A DNA stretch of 64,000 nt from Capniomyces stellatus (GCA_001661515.1 LUVW01000023.1:62001-126000); one strand, 5' to 3'; positions 10,955 to 23,331 are shown, numbered from the stretch's first letter. The notes: generated by a model from the letters alone, not told the origin. Made by a program: numbers and translations.

Positions 10955-12151
10955 TTACTCGAGCTTTACTAGAGTCTCCAGCAGAAGTTCATTTTCCACC
11001 TGCAGCTTTTCCTCCTGCCTCATGATTTTCTTAATGTTGCCTTCCATTTTTCGTATAGTATCCAGAACAATTGAAATCCGCGACTCCAGAATTTCCGCCT
11101 GTCTATCAAGAAACTCGCTGTTTTCTATATCTATTTCCATACTTGAGTTTCTGCTTATTTTGGTGTTTTTGTCTGCATTAATAACTTTTTCCTTTTCCTT
11201 GCCTTTGCTCTTGCTTTTGCTTTTGCTCTTATCATTGTTTCTTTTAGTGGAATTGCTGGCGCCAATACTGTCTAATGGTTTTTTCGCCTTGAAGCTCTGC
11301 TTAGTCAAACCATTATTGTTGCTGCTGCCATTGATATCGCTTCTTTTGCTATCCACTATCCTCTTTTCTGTGCTGCTTGCTGTTTTCTTAGCATCCTGTT
11401 TTGGGTTTATCGAGTACTTTTCCAAATCTTCTGTTGATTGCGTCAGTTTGAGTTTCTTTATTACCTTTTCCTTTACCTTTACCTTTTCCTTTTCCTTTTC
11501 CTTTTCGTGTTCTTGTTCATTATCCTGATCCTTGTCCTGTTCTTGTCCTTGATCTTTCTCCCCCTTTTCTCCTTCATTTCTTTCTAAAGCATCCTTTGCG
11601 CCTTTTCTTCTTTTTTTTGGCAACCCCACCACACTACTCTGCTCATCCTCATCCCGCTCTCCAACTTGTTCATTTATATCGGTGTCACTCGTTTTGTCGG
11701 CCTTTATGTGCTCTGTCTCTATTATTTGCTGTTCCTCCTTACTCTCACCCTCCGATCCAGCTTCACTGCCTTCTAGATCTTTTGTTTCCTCTTTTATGCT
11801 TTCCTTTGCATTTATTGTCGAGCTGCCCGACTCGGTTTCAAATCCTGTTTCAGCATGTCTTCTCAGGTGCTCTTCTAGCTGATTGGGCCCCAAACCCATA
11901 AGCCCATCATCTTGGCACAATCTCCATTCACATTTTTCTATCTTTTCATCCCTTTCAATGTGCTTTAATTTCAAATGCTCAATCAACGCTTGAGTGCTAC
12001 CACATTCCTCCTCACAACCCTTCCATTCACAAATTTTAATCACATTCTCTTCCTTATTTACTGTATCCGAATGTTTCCCCGTTTCTTCGATTGCGCTTTC
12101 TACGCCGCTGGCTGTTTCAACTTTTTTTTCTATCGTTTTGGCTTCGCCCAT
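10955..12151 (-). CDS. C2H2 zinc-finger protein with basic/acidic disordered middle and C-terminal coiled coil
   Basis: Single exon, 398 residues. Two zinc fingers of the GLI/Zap1-like CxWxxC type lie near the N-terminus: C41-x4-C46-x12-H59-x4-H64 and C74-x4-C79-x15-H95-x3-H99. The middle (about 100-330) is low-complexity, rich in Lys/Glu/Asp/Ser, with a (KE)n stretch from a hexamer repeat (about 11470-11510). The last 60 residues (LDRQAEILESRISIVLDT onward) look like a coiled coil with regular Leu/Ile, probably for dimerisation. A DNA- or RNA-binding nuclear role is likely from the fingers. I do not recognise an orthologue. Confidence 0.8.
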   Translation of the reverse strand: MGEAKTIEKKVETASGVESAIEETGKHSDTVNKEENVIKICEWKGCEEECGSTQALIEHLKLKHIERDEKIEKCEWRLCQDDGLMGLGPNQLEEHLRRHAETGFETESGSSTINAKESIKEETKDLEGSEAGSEGESKEEQQIIETEHIKADKTSDTDINEQVGERDEDEQSSVVGLPKKRRKGAKDALERNEGEKGEKDQGQEQDKDQDNEQEHEKEKEKEKVKVKEKVIKKLKLTQSTEDLEKYSINPKQDAKKTASSTEKRIVDSKRSDINGSSNNNGLTKQSFKAKKPLDSIGASNSTKRNNDKSKSKSKSKGKEKEKVINADKNTKISRNSSMEIDIENSEFLDRQAEILESRISIVLDTIRKMEGNIKKIMRQEEKLQVENELLLETLVKLE

Positions 12152-12880
12152 CTCTCAATTATTCCCAAGTTATCTCGATCTGTTCTAGTTTTATTCTGGC
12201 GCTAGTCTTTTTTCTTATTGTACAAGTCCTATTTACAAAGTTACTCGCTGTTCTTTATCTTTAACTATTGTAGCAGAACACTATAAGAAAACATTTATTT
12301 CATTTAAAAAAAACAGCAGGATTTTAGGTTTCATGAGATTCTTTTATTCCTATTATTTTTTTATTTATTTTTCATCTTTTGGTAAATATACTTGAGTTTC
12401 AATAAAAATATATTACGTTAACTCGTTAGAAAAAAAAACTGTCAGATTTCAATAAAAGCAAATAAATAAGTGCAAAAAAAAAAAAAAAAAAAAAAAAAGT
12501 AAACCGCCGGCTTTTGAAATAAAAAACAAACTGGTCGCCATTACCAAAAGAAAGGCTGCTAAATTGTTGTCAATCAATCTCACAGCTAACCGGCTGATTC
12601 AAATAATGTGTATGCCTTTATGGCATAAAGCTGCTTTTCTTTGTAATGGATTTCTGGATGTTTATGGTATGAGCTGGTAGTACAGCAGTCTAGTAAAATA
12701 CAGAATACGACCCAACCACTAGTTCTCCACCTTGTTTCTTTTTGTCATCAACCATTGTGCTGTCAATAGTTTGCTTTACAAGTTATTCATTTGGCTTAGA
12801 ACATGTTGAATGGGTAAAAGTGGTGATATAAAACGATAACAGTAGCAAAGGTGAGACCGAGTGGTCGGTTGGCTACAGCA

Positions 12881-12949
12881 TTGACTTTGACTTTGACTTT
12901 GACTTTGACTTTGACTTTGACTTTGACTTTGACTTTGACTTTGACTTTG
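12881..12949. repeat. Hexamer tandem array (TTGACT), about 11 copies
   Basis: Perfect TTGACT units in an intergenic stretch. A related TTGACC/TTGACT array lies in the coding sequence of the ChAP gene at 43661-43710. Confidence 0.95.
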
Positions 12950-15162
12950 GGTGTTATTTGAAGGATTGGCTCTATTCTGGTAGCACATCTGTTGGCAAAC
13001 TGAACAGTGTTTAAGTAATTGTGCGCAAAAGAGGAAGAAATAAACACAGCTAATAATCGGTTATATAAACAGAACTGGCAAATAAGAACAATGGCAAATA
13101 AGAACAATAATAAATTAGGTATACTATTACTAGTTGAAGATTAAAACCATTTCCTAAAGTGCTGATTTGCACAATGGAGTTACAAGCCACTGTGCAAGGG
13201 ATTGGTCTTCATTTAATCAGCAATCCCCCAACTTGTAAAGAGAACAAATGGGCCTTGGGGCTCTTTGAAATGTCATCACTTACTCAAAGATAGCACCAAA
13301 CGTTAGTGATGGTTAGCACAAAGCAGCTTTTACCACCAAAGATACAAACACTAAAAGCACCAAGTACAAGCGCTGCTGGCCACACTAGCAAAAAAAACAA
13401 ACTAAAACAATAACAGGATTTGAAATATAGTTGGCTGGCTGGTGTAAAAGGCTTGTTGAGATTGTGAGGATTTTATGCACCGTTATTAAGAGTAGACTAA
13501 TTAATTCGCCATAGAGGGCTTGTTGATAATGGGTTTATTTCTGCTGCTGTTATACTGATGCTATTAAGATGGTTGGTGGTTTGGATAGTTGCGAGATTGG
13601 CTTTAGGCATTCAAGATGCTGCGAATAGAAAATTGCTTGTATCTTTTTTTTTTTTCGTTATGTTTTGTTTTTGTGCCGAGGTAAAGCAGAGAAGTAAACA
13701 ATACCAACCAAGCAATTATATGTAATTGGACACAATTGGAGAATAGGAGAAAGAGAGTATAATTCCTATTCTGACATTGAGGGAAGAAAAAGTGTGGAGA
13801 AATAGCTGCTTTTATACATTTATTATTTATTTGTGAAATGGTTCCAACTTAATTCAGTATAATTTTCTTTTGTAGAAGCTTGAAGAGAGATAACTGCTGC
13901 AAAATAAGTATGGGGTTCATAATGGATTATTAAATAAAAATAATACGTATTAGCCAACGAGATTGGGTCGTTTGAGTTTTAGCGTTGGCTGCTTTTGAAC
14001 AAAAATAAATTATAAACTTTGTGGACAAATGGTATCTTGCCTCTTCAATGTTACATGGGAGTACGAGCAAGACTTTTTCTTTCTTTATTCTCTTTCTTTA
14101 TTTTCTTTCTGTTTTATTTTACTTGTAAAGGTAGGAATAGAAGAATAACAATACATAAAGTGTAGTGAGTGGGTTTATGGTAATTACAATTGACGTAACA
14201 AATGCACGAATTTGTCAAGTTGAAACTGGAAAATAAACAAAGTTTAATTGATCTTAATTCAATAGTAAACAATACCAGCCAAACTAATCGAGCAAATCTG
14301 CATTTACTAGAGTTTTGAAGCAATTTATTCACCTGGATTGCCTTTTTTTTTTCTTCTTTTTTTTTCTTCTTTCCCTATTAGATTCAGAGCACTATTAGCG
14401 AGAATGATGTGTTTTGCGCGGACAAAGTCACCACAACCTACGCAAATTGGAGCATCGATTTGATTTACAAGTAAAGGGACAAGATAATAATTGATTAAAA
14501 AAAGAAAAACAAAACAAAAACAGGTGCAACAACACCAGAAACAGTAACAGCAATAAATCAGAAAACAAAAAAAAAACCAAAAACCAAAAAAAAAATAAAC
14601 AAAACAAAGCCAGAAAAGACGTTTTGTGGGGATTAAAGAAGAAAACATTGGATATTTTTACCTAGTAAATAACACCAAGAAAGACCTAAAGCGGTCAATT
14701 GGGAGACTGGCAAAAAAATGCGATTTAAAGCATTGGCAATATGAATGAGTGGGCTAAATGTAAATGTAAATATAGATTTGCTATTCAGCCAGTATTGCAA
14801 AACTGAAATCAAAACAATAAAAACGAACAGAAATTTAGAGAATATGTTTTCTAGACAAAAGCCTACCAAATTATACGAAGGAAAGCGAAATTTACAATGA
14901 GATGCCAAATCCATACTAATTAGTTGGGTTTTATATTCAAGATAAAGATTAATTAAAATAACAACAAACCCGAAACAAAACGATAAAATAAACAAAACGA
15001 TGCAAGAAAACACCAAGCAAAAGGGAGATACTAATAGCAGCAAAGAGGAAGCACCAGCTCACTAGAAAGTATATCAAATAAAAGTAACAGCTACTCCCTA
15101 AATCACCATGGGCTTTTGATTGTTTGCAACTATTGCCAAATTTTAATTCATTTCAAATAGTT

Positions 15163-15202
15163 TTTGTTTTTGTTTTTGTTTTTGTTTTTGTTTTTGTTTT
15201 TA
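15163..15202. repeat. (TTTTTG)n tandem array
   Basis: About six or seven copies of a TTTTTG unit, continuing into related TTTA/TTTG-rich sequence to about 15250. Confidence 0.85.
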
Positions 15203-16266
15203 TTTATATTTATATTTTGTTTTTGTTTATATTTTGTTTATATTTTGCGTTTGCTTCTACTTTGTTTTAGTTTAGATAAAGCTAGCCGATTTCATAAATT
15301 TGGTTTAGAGCCTTGATAAACTTTATAATAATATAAATGTTTTTAGTTTAAACGAAAGCGTTACCATCTTTGTATCTCTTTACTTCAAAACAACAAATTA
15401 CAATATTAATATAACATAGCAAAAATCACCCAACTCGGTATATACATATAAATATACTCAAGTACACATAGACACAAACGTTTATATTTATGTTTATATA
15501 CTAGACGAGCTGTGGGCCTCATTTTTGTATAATATCAGCAGTAACCAAAAAAAAAACGCTAGTAAAAGCAGTAACATAGAAGTTTTATGACCAAACACCC
15601 GAGTCTTTGATAGATACATAGCATATACTTGGAAGACTTAAAGCAAAGCTAAAGAAAAAGTAAAATAAGTAATAATAAAAAACAAGGTACAGAATAAGGA
15701 ACCAAAATAATATTGACATATTCCAAGTCCTTTCTATAACTCAGCCATAGTACAAATTATTGTGTATCCAGCTTGCAAAGAAAAAAAGCAACCCACAAGG
15801 TGAAAACGTGCTCACAAACTTATCAAAGCCAAGACTAACCCAGACAACAACTGTGTAAACAGTCGTACTTACGAATATTAAGCCTGTATAAAGAAGCTTT
15901 AGAACCAGCAGCAACATTTGCCAGAACACCAAACACTGGTCAAAGTATCCAATCCGTTTATTATTACGACTCTACAAAGAAGAAGAAACACGCTATTTAG
16001 ACCAGAGACGTAAAAAGAAAAAAAATCTTGAGTCAGCCAGGGAAGTTTTATGTTTTAATAGAAAACAGTCTTGGAAGTTTGAGATTAAAAGGCACAACAC
16101 ACAAAAAGAAAATATAGTTGTCATAACCAGATACCAATAATAATAATAATAATAAAACAAGGAGTTGAAAGCAAAATACAAGAAAGCTCGCCACGCTAAA
16201 AGGATCTAGCCGGCAACAAGGAAATAAGCAAATAGAGCTACTAGAAATAATATATACTACTAGAAG

Positions 16267-18429
16267 ATGTTTCAAAATAAAGGCTCAGCATTCGGCCCAC
16301 GTTCCAGGGTTGCGAATAGACAAGGCATAGTCTCTAATGAAAATGACACTGCAAAAACCATACTGACAAGGTCGCAGGCAAACAAAGACGCAGTAAAAGA
16401 CATGAAAACCATAGGAACAGACCAAGACAGAATAAACGCCAGCAGAATCAGAGCCACACAGCAGCTAACAGCCCAGATACAGCCCAAGGTGTTTACAGCA
16501 GCCAGACCACTGGTTGGCAAAGCAAAGTCCAGCATTAGCGACAATGGGAGCAATAAAATCAAAACTGTAGCAAATATAAACTCCAAACAAGTCAAGGCAT
16601 CGCGCATCACATCGTCAATCAACAACACAGCAGGATCCACGTTGGTGCGTGGCCGCTCGTTGGGCGTAGTGGCAACTGTAAGAGGTTTAAACGTAGGTGC
16701 TGGGGACAGCGGCAGGGTTGCTTATGCTACACGAAATGTAGAAAAGAAGCTGACTACAGAAACACGCCAACCAAGCATCAAGAAGGATGTTCTGTCAACT
16801 AGCGCAGGCCAAGTAACCAGACAAAACTCTGTGGGGTCATCGGGCGATGGTGTCCAAGCAATAAGGAATAGCAGACTGGATAGCCGAAGGATTGCAAAGC
16901 CATCCAGCGTGTACACTAACCGCAGAACACAGCTAACACGTAGCGCACAGAGCTTTGATAGCCAAAACAGCCGTGTAAACAAAGATGTTGAGCCCCAAAG
17001 ACGCACAGTGGCAATCAGACGCAGCAACAGCGACTACTCTGTCGCATCCAAACACAGCAATATGTCTGGTGACGGGGGCTCAGATGTCTACTCGGAAAGC
17101 GAGAGAGCAGCAGATATGCAGGTAGAGGATGGCGAAGAGGATGATGAGCTGGGTTTAGATGCAGACGAAGTGGTTGACTACAAACCATCAAACAAGAAGC
17201 TTTCCACCAGAAACATCAGCCATAACAGCGAGAGCACAGTCTTGGACGAGAATGAAGATCTCGACTATGCCACTGGCTTTTCAGAGCAGGTTATGGAGAT
17301 TGACTTGGCGTCAGACTACACAGAGGTCAGCTGCAAAGAGGATGATTATGATGGCGATGAAATTGAGATTATCGAGAGCGAGGATGAACACGAGACGGAG
17401 GACTCTGACACTACTGATGCCAGAGCACTGCCAAAAGATAGCACAGACGGCTTAGCTGGACAAACAGACTCGGCTTTTGTGCCTGAGGGAGCCATGGTAG
17501 CCCTGGCCACAACACATACCGGTTTGAACAGCGAGGAGCCCATTACAATAGATGAGATAAACGATTTTGAGTCTGATGTTGACGAGTTTGACACCACTCT
17601 GGTTCCCGAGTACTCTGACGACATTTTTGTTTACATGAAGGATTTGGAGGTCAGAATGATGCCCGATATTGACTACATGGATCGCCAGCCTGAGCTTGCT
17701 TGGTCAATGAGAGGCATTTTGGTTGATTGGCTTGTCCAAGTCCACAACAGATTCAGACTGCTTCCAGAAACCCTGTTTTTGACAATCAATTTTGTTGACA
17801 GATTTCTGAGCATAAAAACCGTGCAGATGCACAAGCTCCAACTAGTGGGCGCCGTCTCTCTACTGCTAGCATCAAAGTACGAGGAGATTCAAGTCCCATC
17901 TGTAGCCGAAATAGTGTACATGACCGAGAACGCCTACTCTTCGGAAGAGATCATCAGGGCTGAGAGATTTGTGCTGAGAATGCTCAACTTTGACCTTGGT
18001 TGGCCTGGCCCAATGTCCTTTCTGAGAAGAATATCCAAGTCTGACGATTACGACCTGCCTACTCGAACACTTGCCAAGTACCTGCTCGAGGTTACTTTAA
18101 TGGATGAGTTTTTCATCAACGTTCCCTCCTCAAAGATTGCTGCCCTCTGCCACTACCTGTCATTGAGAATGCTCAACAAGGGCCCGTGGACCCGCGCTCA
18201 CGCATTCTACTCTGGATACTTTGAGTCTGAGCTCGGCCCCCTGGTCCCAAAAATGCTCGAGACTCTAGCCCATCCTAAAAAACACAAAGCCATTTACGAA
18301 AAGTATGGCGACCGCAAGTTTATGAGAGCCTCCGAGTATGTAGCTCAGTGGTTTACGAGAAACGATCTTAAGGTCTTGCTGGACTCAACCGACGGCGACT
18401 TGGTGCCCCAACTAAGCACCTCGGACTAG
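16267..18429 (+). CDS. G2/M B-type cyclin with long acidic N-terminal extension
   Basis: Single exon, 720 residues, long for a B-type cyclin. The cyclin boxes start near residue 450 (EYSDDIFVYMKDLE, then RGILVDWLVQVHNRF, the MRxILxDWLxxVH signature, and LLASKYEEI). The second box (MSFLRRISKSDDYD, ALCHYLSLRML) ends in VAQWF. It would activate Cdk1 for mitotic entry and be destroyed by the APC/C. The N-terminal part is disordered and Ser/Arg/Asn-rich, then strongly acidic (about 280-440). A minimal destruction box RTQL lies at about 220-223; no KEN box was seen. The long N-terminus may carry regulatory phosphosites. Confidence 0.95.
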   Translation: MFQNKGSAFGPRSRVANRQGIVSNENDTAKTILTRSQANKDAVKDMKTIGTDQDRINASRIRATQQLTAQIQPKVFTAARPLVGKAKSSISDNGSNKIKTVANINSKQVKASRITSSINNTAGSTLVRGRSLGVVATVRGLNVGAGDSGRVAYATRNVEKKLTTETRQPSIKKDVLSTSAGQVTRQNSVGSSGDGVQAIRNSRLDSRRIAKPSSVYTNRRTQLTRSAQSFDSQNSRVNKDVEPQRRTVAIRRSNSDYSVASKHSNMSGDGGSDVYSESERAADMQVEDGEEDDELGLDADEVVDYKPSNKKLSTRNISHNSESTVLDENEDLDYATGFSEQVMEIDLASDYTEVSCKEDDYDGDEIEIIESEDEHETEDSDTTDARALPKDSTDGLAGQTDSAFVPEGAMVALATTHTGLNSEEPITIDEINDFESDVDEFDTTLVPEYSDDIFVYMKDLEVRMMPDIDYMDRQPELAWSMRGILVDWLVQVHNRFRLLPETLFLTINFVDRFLSIKTVQMHKLQLVGAVSLLLASKYEEIQVPSVAEIVYMTENAYSSEEIIRAERFVLRMLNFDLGWPGPMSFLRRISKSDDYDLPTRTLAKYLLEVTLMDEFFINVPSSKIAALCHYLSLRMLNKGPWTRAHAFYSGYFESELGPLVPKMLETLAHPKKHKAIYEKYGDRKFMRASEYVAQWFTRNDLKVLLDSTDGDLVPQLSTSD

Positions 18430-18785
18430 TTTGGTTTTGTTTTCCTTGACTTATTCTTTAACCTTATATTATCAAACTACACCCAAGACGGCCAGAATGT
18501 TCTACTAGCTAGCGGAAACATCTACCATTGTTCCCAGCCTGCCTTGACACATTAGCCGTTTGTTATTTTTATTGCTCTCTATCGTCGTTTTGTTATTCGA
18601 CATCTGTTAACTCTAGCCCTAATCCTCTTTTACTTTATACTCTTATTCCTTTATACTATCAATGTTCTGTATATATTTGTTTACATTTGTTTTCTATTTG
18701 TTTTTATTTTTTATACGATCGGCTAATATATGATTATACAATCGTTCTTATCCCGTGTAGTCTCACCATTATATGAATCCCTAAC
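18430..18785. other. Convergent 3' region between cyclin and the unknown gene
   Basis: AT-rich and T-rich, 356 bases between two converging stop codons. No gene seen. Confidence 0.6.
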
Positions 18786-20009
18786 CTATCTATTCACTTG
18801 GGGCGAATTATGAGTTGGTGGACAAACGCGGTTTTGGTTACTACTGCCATTCTGCCTTATCATCTTTTCCAGCACCATCCACCTATTCTTCCTTGACTCC
18901 ATCAGTAGCTTTTCGCTTTCATTTTTTCTGTGATAGTACTTTGTGATTATCATTTCGTGTCTATCAAAGCCATCCACTTTGCCGTCATCGCCACAGTAAC
19001 TGTAGTCGTACTTGAAATTGAAACTGCGCTCGCTATCTGAGCCATTGATACCATATGAGCCACATTCATCATCAGAAATTTCATAAACAATACATTGAGC
19101 ACGATTTACAATTATCTCCTCCACTGGATTTTTCTTTTCCGTCTTTGTTTTATTTTCCACCATGACTTTCTTTTCCGTCTTTGTTTTCCTTCTTATCAAA
19201 ACCTTTTTTTTTTCAACCTCTGTGCTGCATACTTTCCTCCTAGCGTCCTTGACTTTGATCAAAACCCCTTCTGTTTGGAAAGCGCTGTTTATTTTACGGA
19301 AACATCTGTTGATACTTTTACGTATTCTACTTGCAACAACTTCATCCGAGCTAGTTCTTTTGAAGTTTCGAGAGTTGGCTCTGTAAATTCTATATCTAAA
19401 AATCTGTTCTTCTTTACCGTTCCTAACCAGATGGATATTCGGCTCGAGGTTGGATTTGGCATTTGGCTTGTTTTTGGACAGTAATATCGAGTTGACATTG
19501 TCGATGTTGTCAAAGTTTATTTCCTCATTCGCTTCTATATACTTTTTTACACTTTGCTTATTATTTATTCTGTTTGCTGTTAGCACACTATGGTTTGAAT
19601 TGAAGATATCTTCAACTAATATATGTTTGTCGCAGAGAATACTGCCTCTAAAGTAATCACCTTGCTTCACGTCTGTTGTGCTTTTCGGTGCTCGCTCCTT
19701 GTTTGAAACACTGCCTCCGTTTTTACATCCATACTCTACAAACTGTCCCTTTTTTGAACCAATATCCCCAGCCTCAAAGTTTTCGTTGAACAAATCCTTC
19801 AATTCCACCAAGCCCAGTCTTTTTTTTGCCCTTACACCATTCCTTTTGGCAATAATGTTCTGGACACTATCTTCTCTTTGGTGTATCTCACCAACACCTA
19901 TTTCTTCGAATTTTAGACTTTCATAAACGTCCTTTGATAACATAAACCGGCGGTCTGTGGCATTTTTACTTGCACCAGCCTGCCTAATACCCAGTGCAAG
20001 TTCTGTCAT
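18786..20009 (-). CDS. Unknown basic protein
   Basis: Single exon, 407 residues, clean ATG to TAG. I do not recognise it. It is rich in Lys, Asn, Ser and Glu, with no membrane segment or signal peptide. An N-terminal patch (AKKRLGLVELKDLFNENFE) looks like a short ordered motif. A KTKTEKK unit occurs twice about 15 residues apart in a Lys-rich region (about 275-305). It ends with a charged RKNRWMVLEKMIRQ helix. Composition suggests a nuclear or cytoskeletal disordered protein; that is inference. Confidence 0.7.
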   Translation of the reverse strand: MTELALGIRQAGASKNATDRRFMLSKDVYESLKFEEIGVGEIHQREDSVQNIIAKRNGVRAKKRLGLVELKDLFNENFEAGDIGSKKGQFVEYGCKNGGSVSNKERAPKSTTDVKQGDYFRGSILCDKHILVEDIFNSNHSVLTANRINNKQSVKKYIEANEEINFDNIDNVNSILLSKNKPNAKSNLEPNIHLVRNGKEEQIFRYRIYRANSRNFKRTSSDEVVASRIRKSINRCFRKINSAFQTEGVLIKVKDARRKVCSTEVEKKKVLIRRKTKTEKKVMVENKTKTEKKNPVEEIIVNRAQCIVYEISDDECGSYGINGSDSERSFNFKYDYSYCGDDGKVDGFDRHEMIITKYYHRKNESEKLLMESRKNRWMVLEKMIRQNGSSNQNRVCPPTHNSPQVNR

Positions 20010-23000
20010 CTTGGATGGTTACTCTTACCCTTATACCGATGTACCACTATAACTCCTATTGCTTTTTGTACTCTTATATATCCTGCTCTATCCTGCTCTA
20101 CCTTGCTCTATCTTATTCAATGCTGTTTAATGTTGTTTAATTAATAGGCGCGTCAAGCTAGAGGGCATTGCTAACCTAGACACTGTAAATATTATGATAT
20201 ACACAACTTTAGTAATTGTAGATGACGCTTATAACATCATTTAAAGACCATTAAGCATTTGTGTAGTTTAGACACTATAAACTTTGCTTTGCTTAATTGA
20301 TTAATTATTTCTTGGATCATGTGGACGATAACCTTTACTTGAAGCACAGTTTTGCCCTTTATTTTGTTATCCACCATGATTAGCATTTAAATTTTGAACT
20401 TTAATCCAAGAATGCCCAAGTCAAGTATATTTGCCAAAGGAAATGTGGGTTTGGGAATTTGGGATTTAATATATAATCAGGCTTTCATATCAGCCCTTTT
20501 TTTTCACTCTTAATCACATTACTTGCTTTGCATTATTATTTGGATAGATATTTTTCACCTAATAAAAGCAAATATATATTTTAGCTTTTCCTAGTTGGAT
20601 CACTGTAGTTGAATCTTGGCCTTTTTTAATTCCCTAAGGATGTTTGAAAAAACATGAGGGTTTTCGGCCCGTTAGTTGAATAACGTGCATTTTATACTAA
20701 AATATTATCAAATAAAGAAACTGGTGTTTGTAAACTAACACCGATACTGTTAGCTTATATATGTTCTAGAAATTCGCTTTATTAAAGAAGAAAAATAACC
20801 ACCGTAGATTATTTGCAAGTTGAAAGCTTGTCACCGAACTCTTACTAACACGATACCAACTTTCAAATAATCGAGATTAAAAGTTTAATTAGGTTAGTGG
20901 AGTATTTCTGAAGTAGCTCAACTAAAACAGAGCATTTATTGATATTTACAATCAATAAAGTATACTAATTATTATTTTGCACTGGCGGAGTGCTAACCAA
21001 AGTTTGATTAGCAATGAGGGACAATTAGTTGAAAATAGGACAAGCCAAGCCCACGAGTAATCTAAAAAGATTGGTGTGATTTTCGTAATGTTTGCGTTTG
21101 GAGACAAGCCAAAGTGGAATAGTCTGATCAAATAGAACAGATATTAGAACTACAGCTTGATAAATGAAACAGTAAAAGACTTTTAAAAAGTAAAAATGAT
21201 GAAAAAGTAAAAATGATGAAAAAGTAAAGGTAAAGGTAAAGAACTTTTAGTTTTGGGGGGTTGAACTGAAATCAGATTGATCCATGGGTTCGTCACAGCT
21301 AGAGCTACAGCAGAGATAATACAAAAAACGGAAGCATAGCTCAGGATGTAGCTCGGTAAATAGAACGAGCTGTCGTTTCAGAATGCCTAAAATTGCTGCC
21401 TTTTCCACTGCCAATAGGACGGGATTTTAAGGCAAAATGGAGTAAGCTGAGGAAATAAATAGATTTCAATTACAGTCAAGAACTTGACTGTATAAACATA
21501 ATTCAAAGTCACAGCTAAAATAAAATTAGAGGGGGGGGGGGGTTATGGTTATATTTAGTTCAAAATCGGCAAAGCTGGTGGAAAAAATCATGCTCAAGTT
21601 CTACAAACTGCCCACCATGCAAGATTAGCTTTATTCTAACGCGCAGAACTTGGTTTGGCATGATCAAAGATGGTATGGACTGATATATATGTATATACTT
21701 ATATATTTTTGAGATTTATTTGATTCAAGTTGGGGATTTACTGATTCCAATTGTTGTGTCTGTATTGTTTAAAGTCAATTTGTTGAGCATAAGTAGTGAA
21801 TGAGTTGGTTCTAGGGAAATTTATTAAGGATTTAAATTCAAGTTTACCATATAACATTATCTACTCGTGGGAGGAAAGATTTAGCCCAAATTTGTATTAG
21901 TAACATTTTCTTTTTCTTGGCGAAAGTATAGAGTATAGAGTTTAGATTAGAGAGTAGATGGTAGATAATATATACTAGACAGTAGAGAGTAGATAGTATC
22001 GAAATATTAATCCACCGATTTTCAATTCACATGTTTTTGAGCGACCAATGTTGAAAGGAATTACATCTGTCGCCATTGTGCTTAATTAGCGAGGTATATT
22101 TTGCCAACAGTCCAACATGGGCTGTTGAATACAGAATTCAGTATAGCTTCATTAGCATGCTATTACCAGCCGCCTGTGTGATGCTATAAAGTAGCCTACC
22201 ACCGATTAATCATCTTGGTAAACACCAGAAAGCAATTAGGTGGTAATTAAGGATTATAGAGTCGGTTTTGTATATAGTTAGTTTACAGCAGCCATTTAGT
22301 GTACAAAAATAGCCAAGCCATAAATATTAGAGAAATAATAACAGTGGCTGTATCTTTGAGAATGTTGTGATGTTAGGGAAACCGAGTTCCATTGAACACC
22401 GGCAAGTATACCATTTGCGAAAAACGCTCTAGTTTCCATCACCTTTGAGGATGTGTAGCATGTTACAATTGAAAAGACGAATCACATTTTGACGTCCGCT
22501 ATTTGGCAAAAACTAACAAAGGTGTTGAAAGGGATATTCTTTGATGACACAGAAACACTGAACAAATACTTTTAGATTATCCTGGCAATAATGTCTGTCT
22601 TAATCCAAACTGATGTTTGATCATAGCTCTTCTATGTTGATAATGGTGCTATCATTGAGATGCTTGGATGATTCATTTATATTTACAAAGACCACAATCA
22701 TTTAATATGGTAAATTGTTATTCCTAACTTAAAAACTACAATCGCAAAAAAAAAGCAGGTCTATGATTGTGCAAACCTTTAATTTATGTGTTTGTTTGTC
22801 CAACAATTAGAACAAAGGAATAAATATAAATGAAGAAGCGAGTATTCATACTGTTTTTTTAGAAGGTTGAATCTGAACAATTGGTATGCTAAATGATACT
22901 TGTTCTGAGTTTTATTTAAATGAGCATTATTCTTTCTTGATTCAAAACTAAGGTATTATTCAAGCTGATTGAAGTTTTACGTATTTGTTTATAAGGCGAC

Positions 23001-23331
23001 AATATAGCGCGGGTTCCATTGTTTCAGAGCATATATTTTGAGCTTGAAACCTTGTTTGTGTAGGCTTTATCGAACCATTATTGTCATTAACATAATTGCA
23101 ATCAATTTTATAAACTTTCAGGTTCAAAGGGTATTGTATCGAATACAAACTCCACAGTTAAATAAAACATCAGGTACACATACTAGAATAAAGAACGAAA
23201 ACATTAGCCTTGTGTTTAATTGTGTATAAATAGCTGGCTGTAGAAACCAACTGGGTTTGAATTTCGATAAGCACACTTTGTTTTGTAATATCTCTGCACT
23301 AGGAGGCAAGAAAATATTATTAAGCAAAAAA
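20010..23331. other. 3.3-kb gene-poor region
   Basis: No supported gene. It contains a G run near 21530-21542. A stop-interrupted but protein-like plus-strand frame at about 22395-22578 might be a gene relic (see findings). Confidence 0.5.

Larger units (their letters stand above)
12152..16266. other. 4.1-kb gene-poor region upstream of the cyclin gene
   Basis: Contains a long A run (about 12474-12498), the TTGACT hexamer array (12881-12949) and a TTTTTG array (about 15163-15202). Between about 14220 and 15040 the minus strand has exon-like open pieces flanked by good splice signals, described as a finding. A 41-codon ATG frame at 13174(+) has no support. No gene is established. Confidence 0.5.

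Noticed and set aside
12881..12949. Regular repeats that might be a CRISPR array
   Set aside because: Pure hexamer microsatellite without spacers in a eukaryotic genome.
13174..13299. 41-codon ATG frame reading MELQATVQGIGLHLISNPP
   Set aside because: Short, no homologue recognised and no supporting splice signals; kept only as a note.
23257..23331. In-frame ATG upstream of the multicopper oxidase
   Set aside because: The 25 extra residues are polar and would bury the signal peptide; starting at 23332 gives a normal secreted protein.
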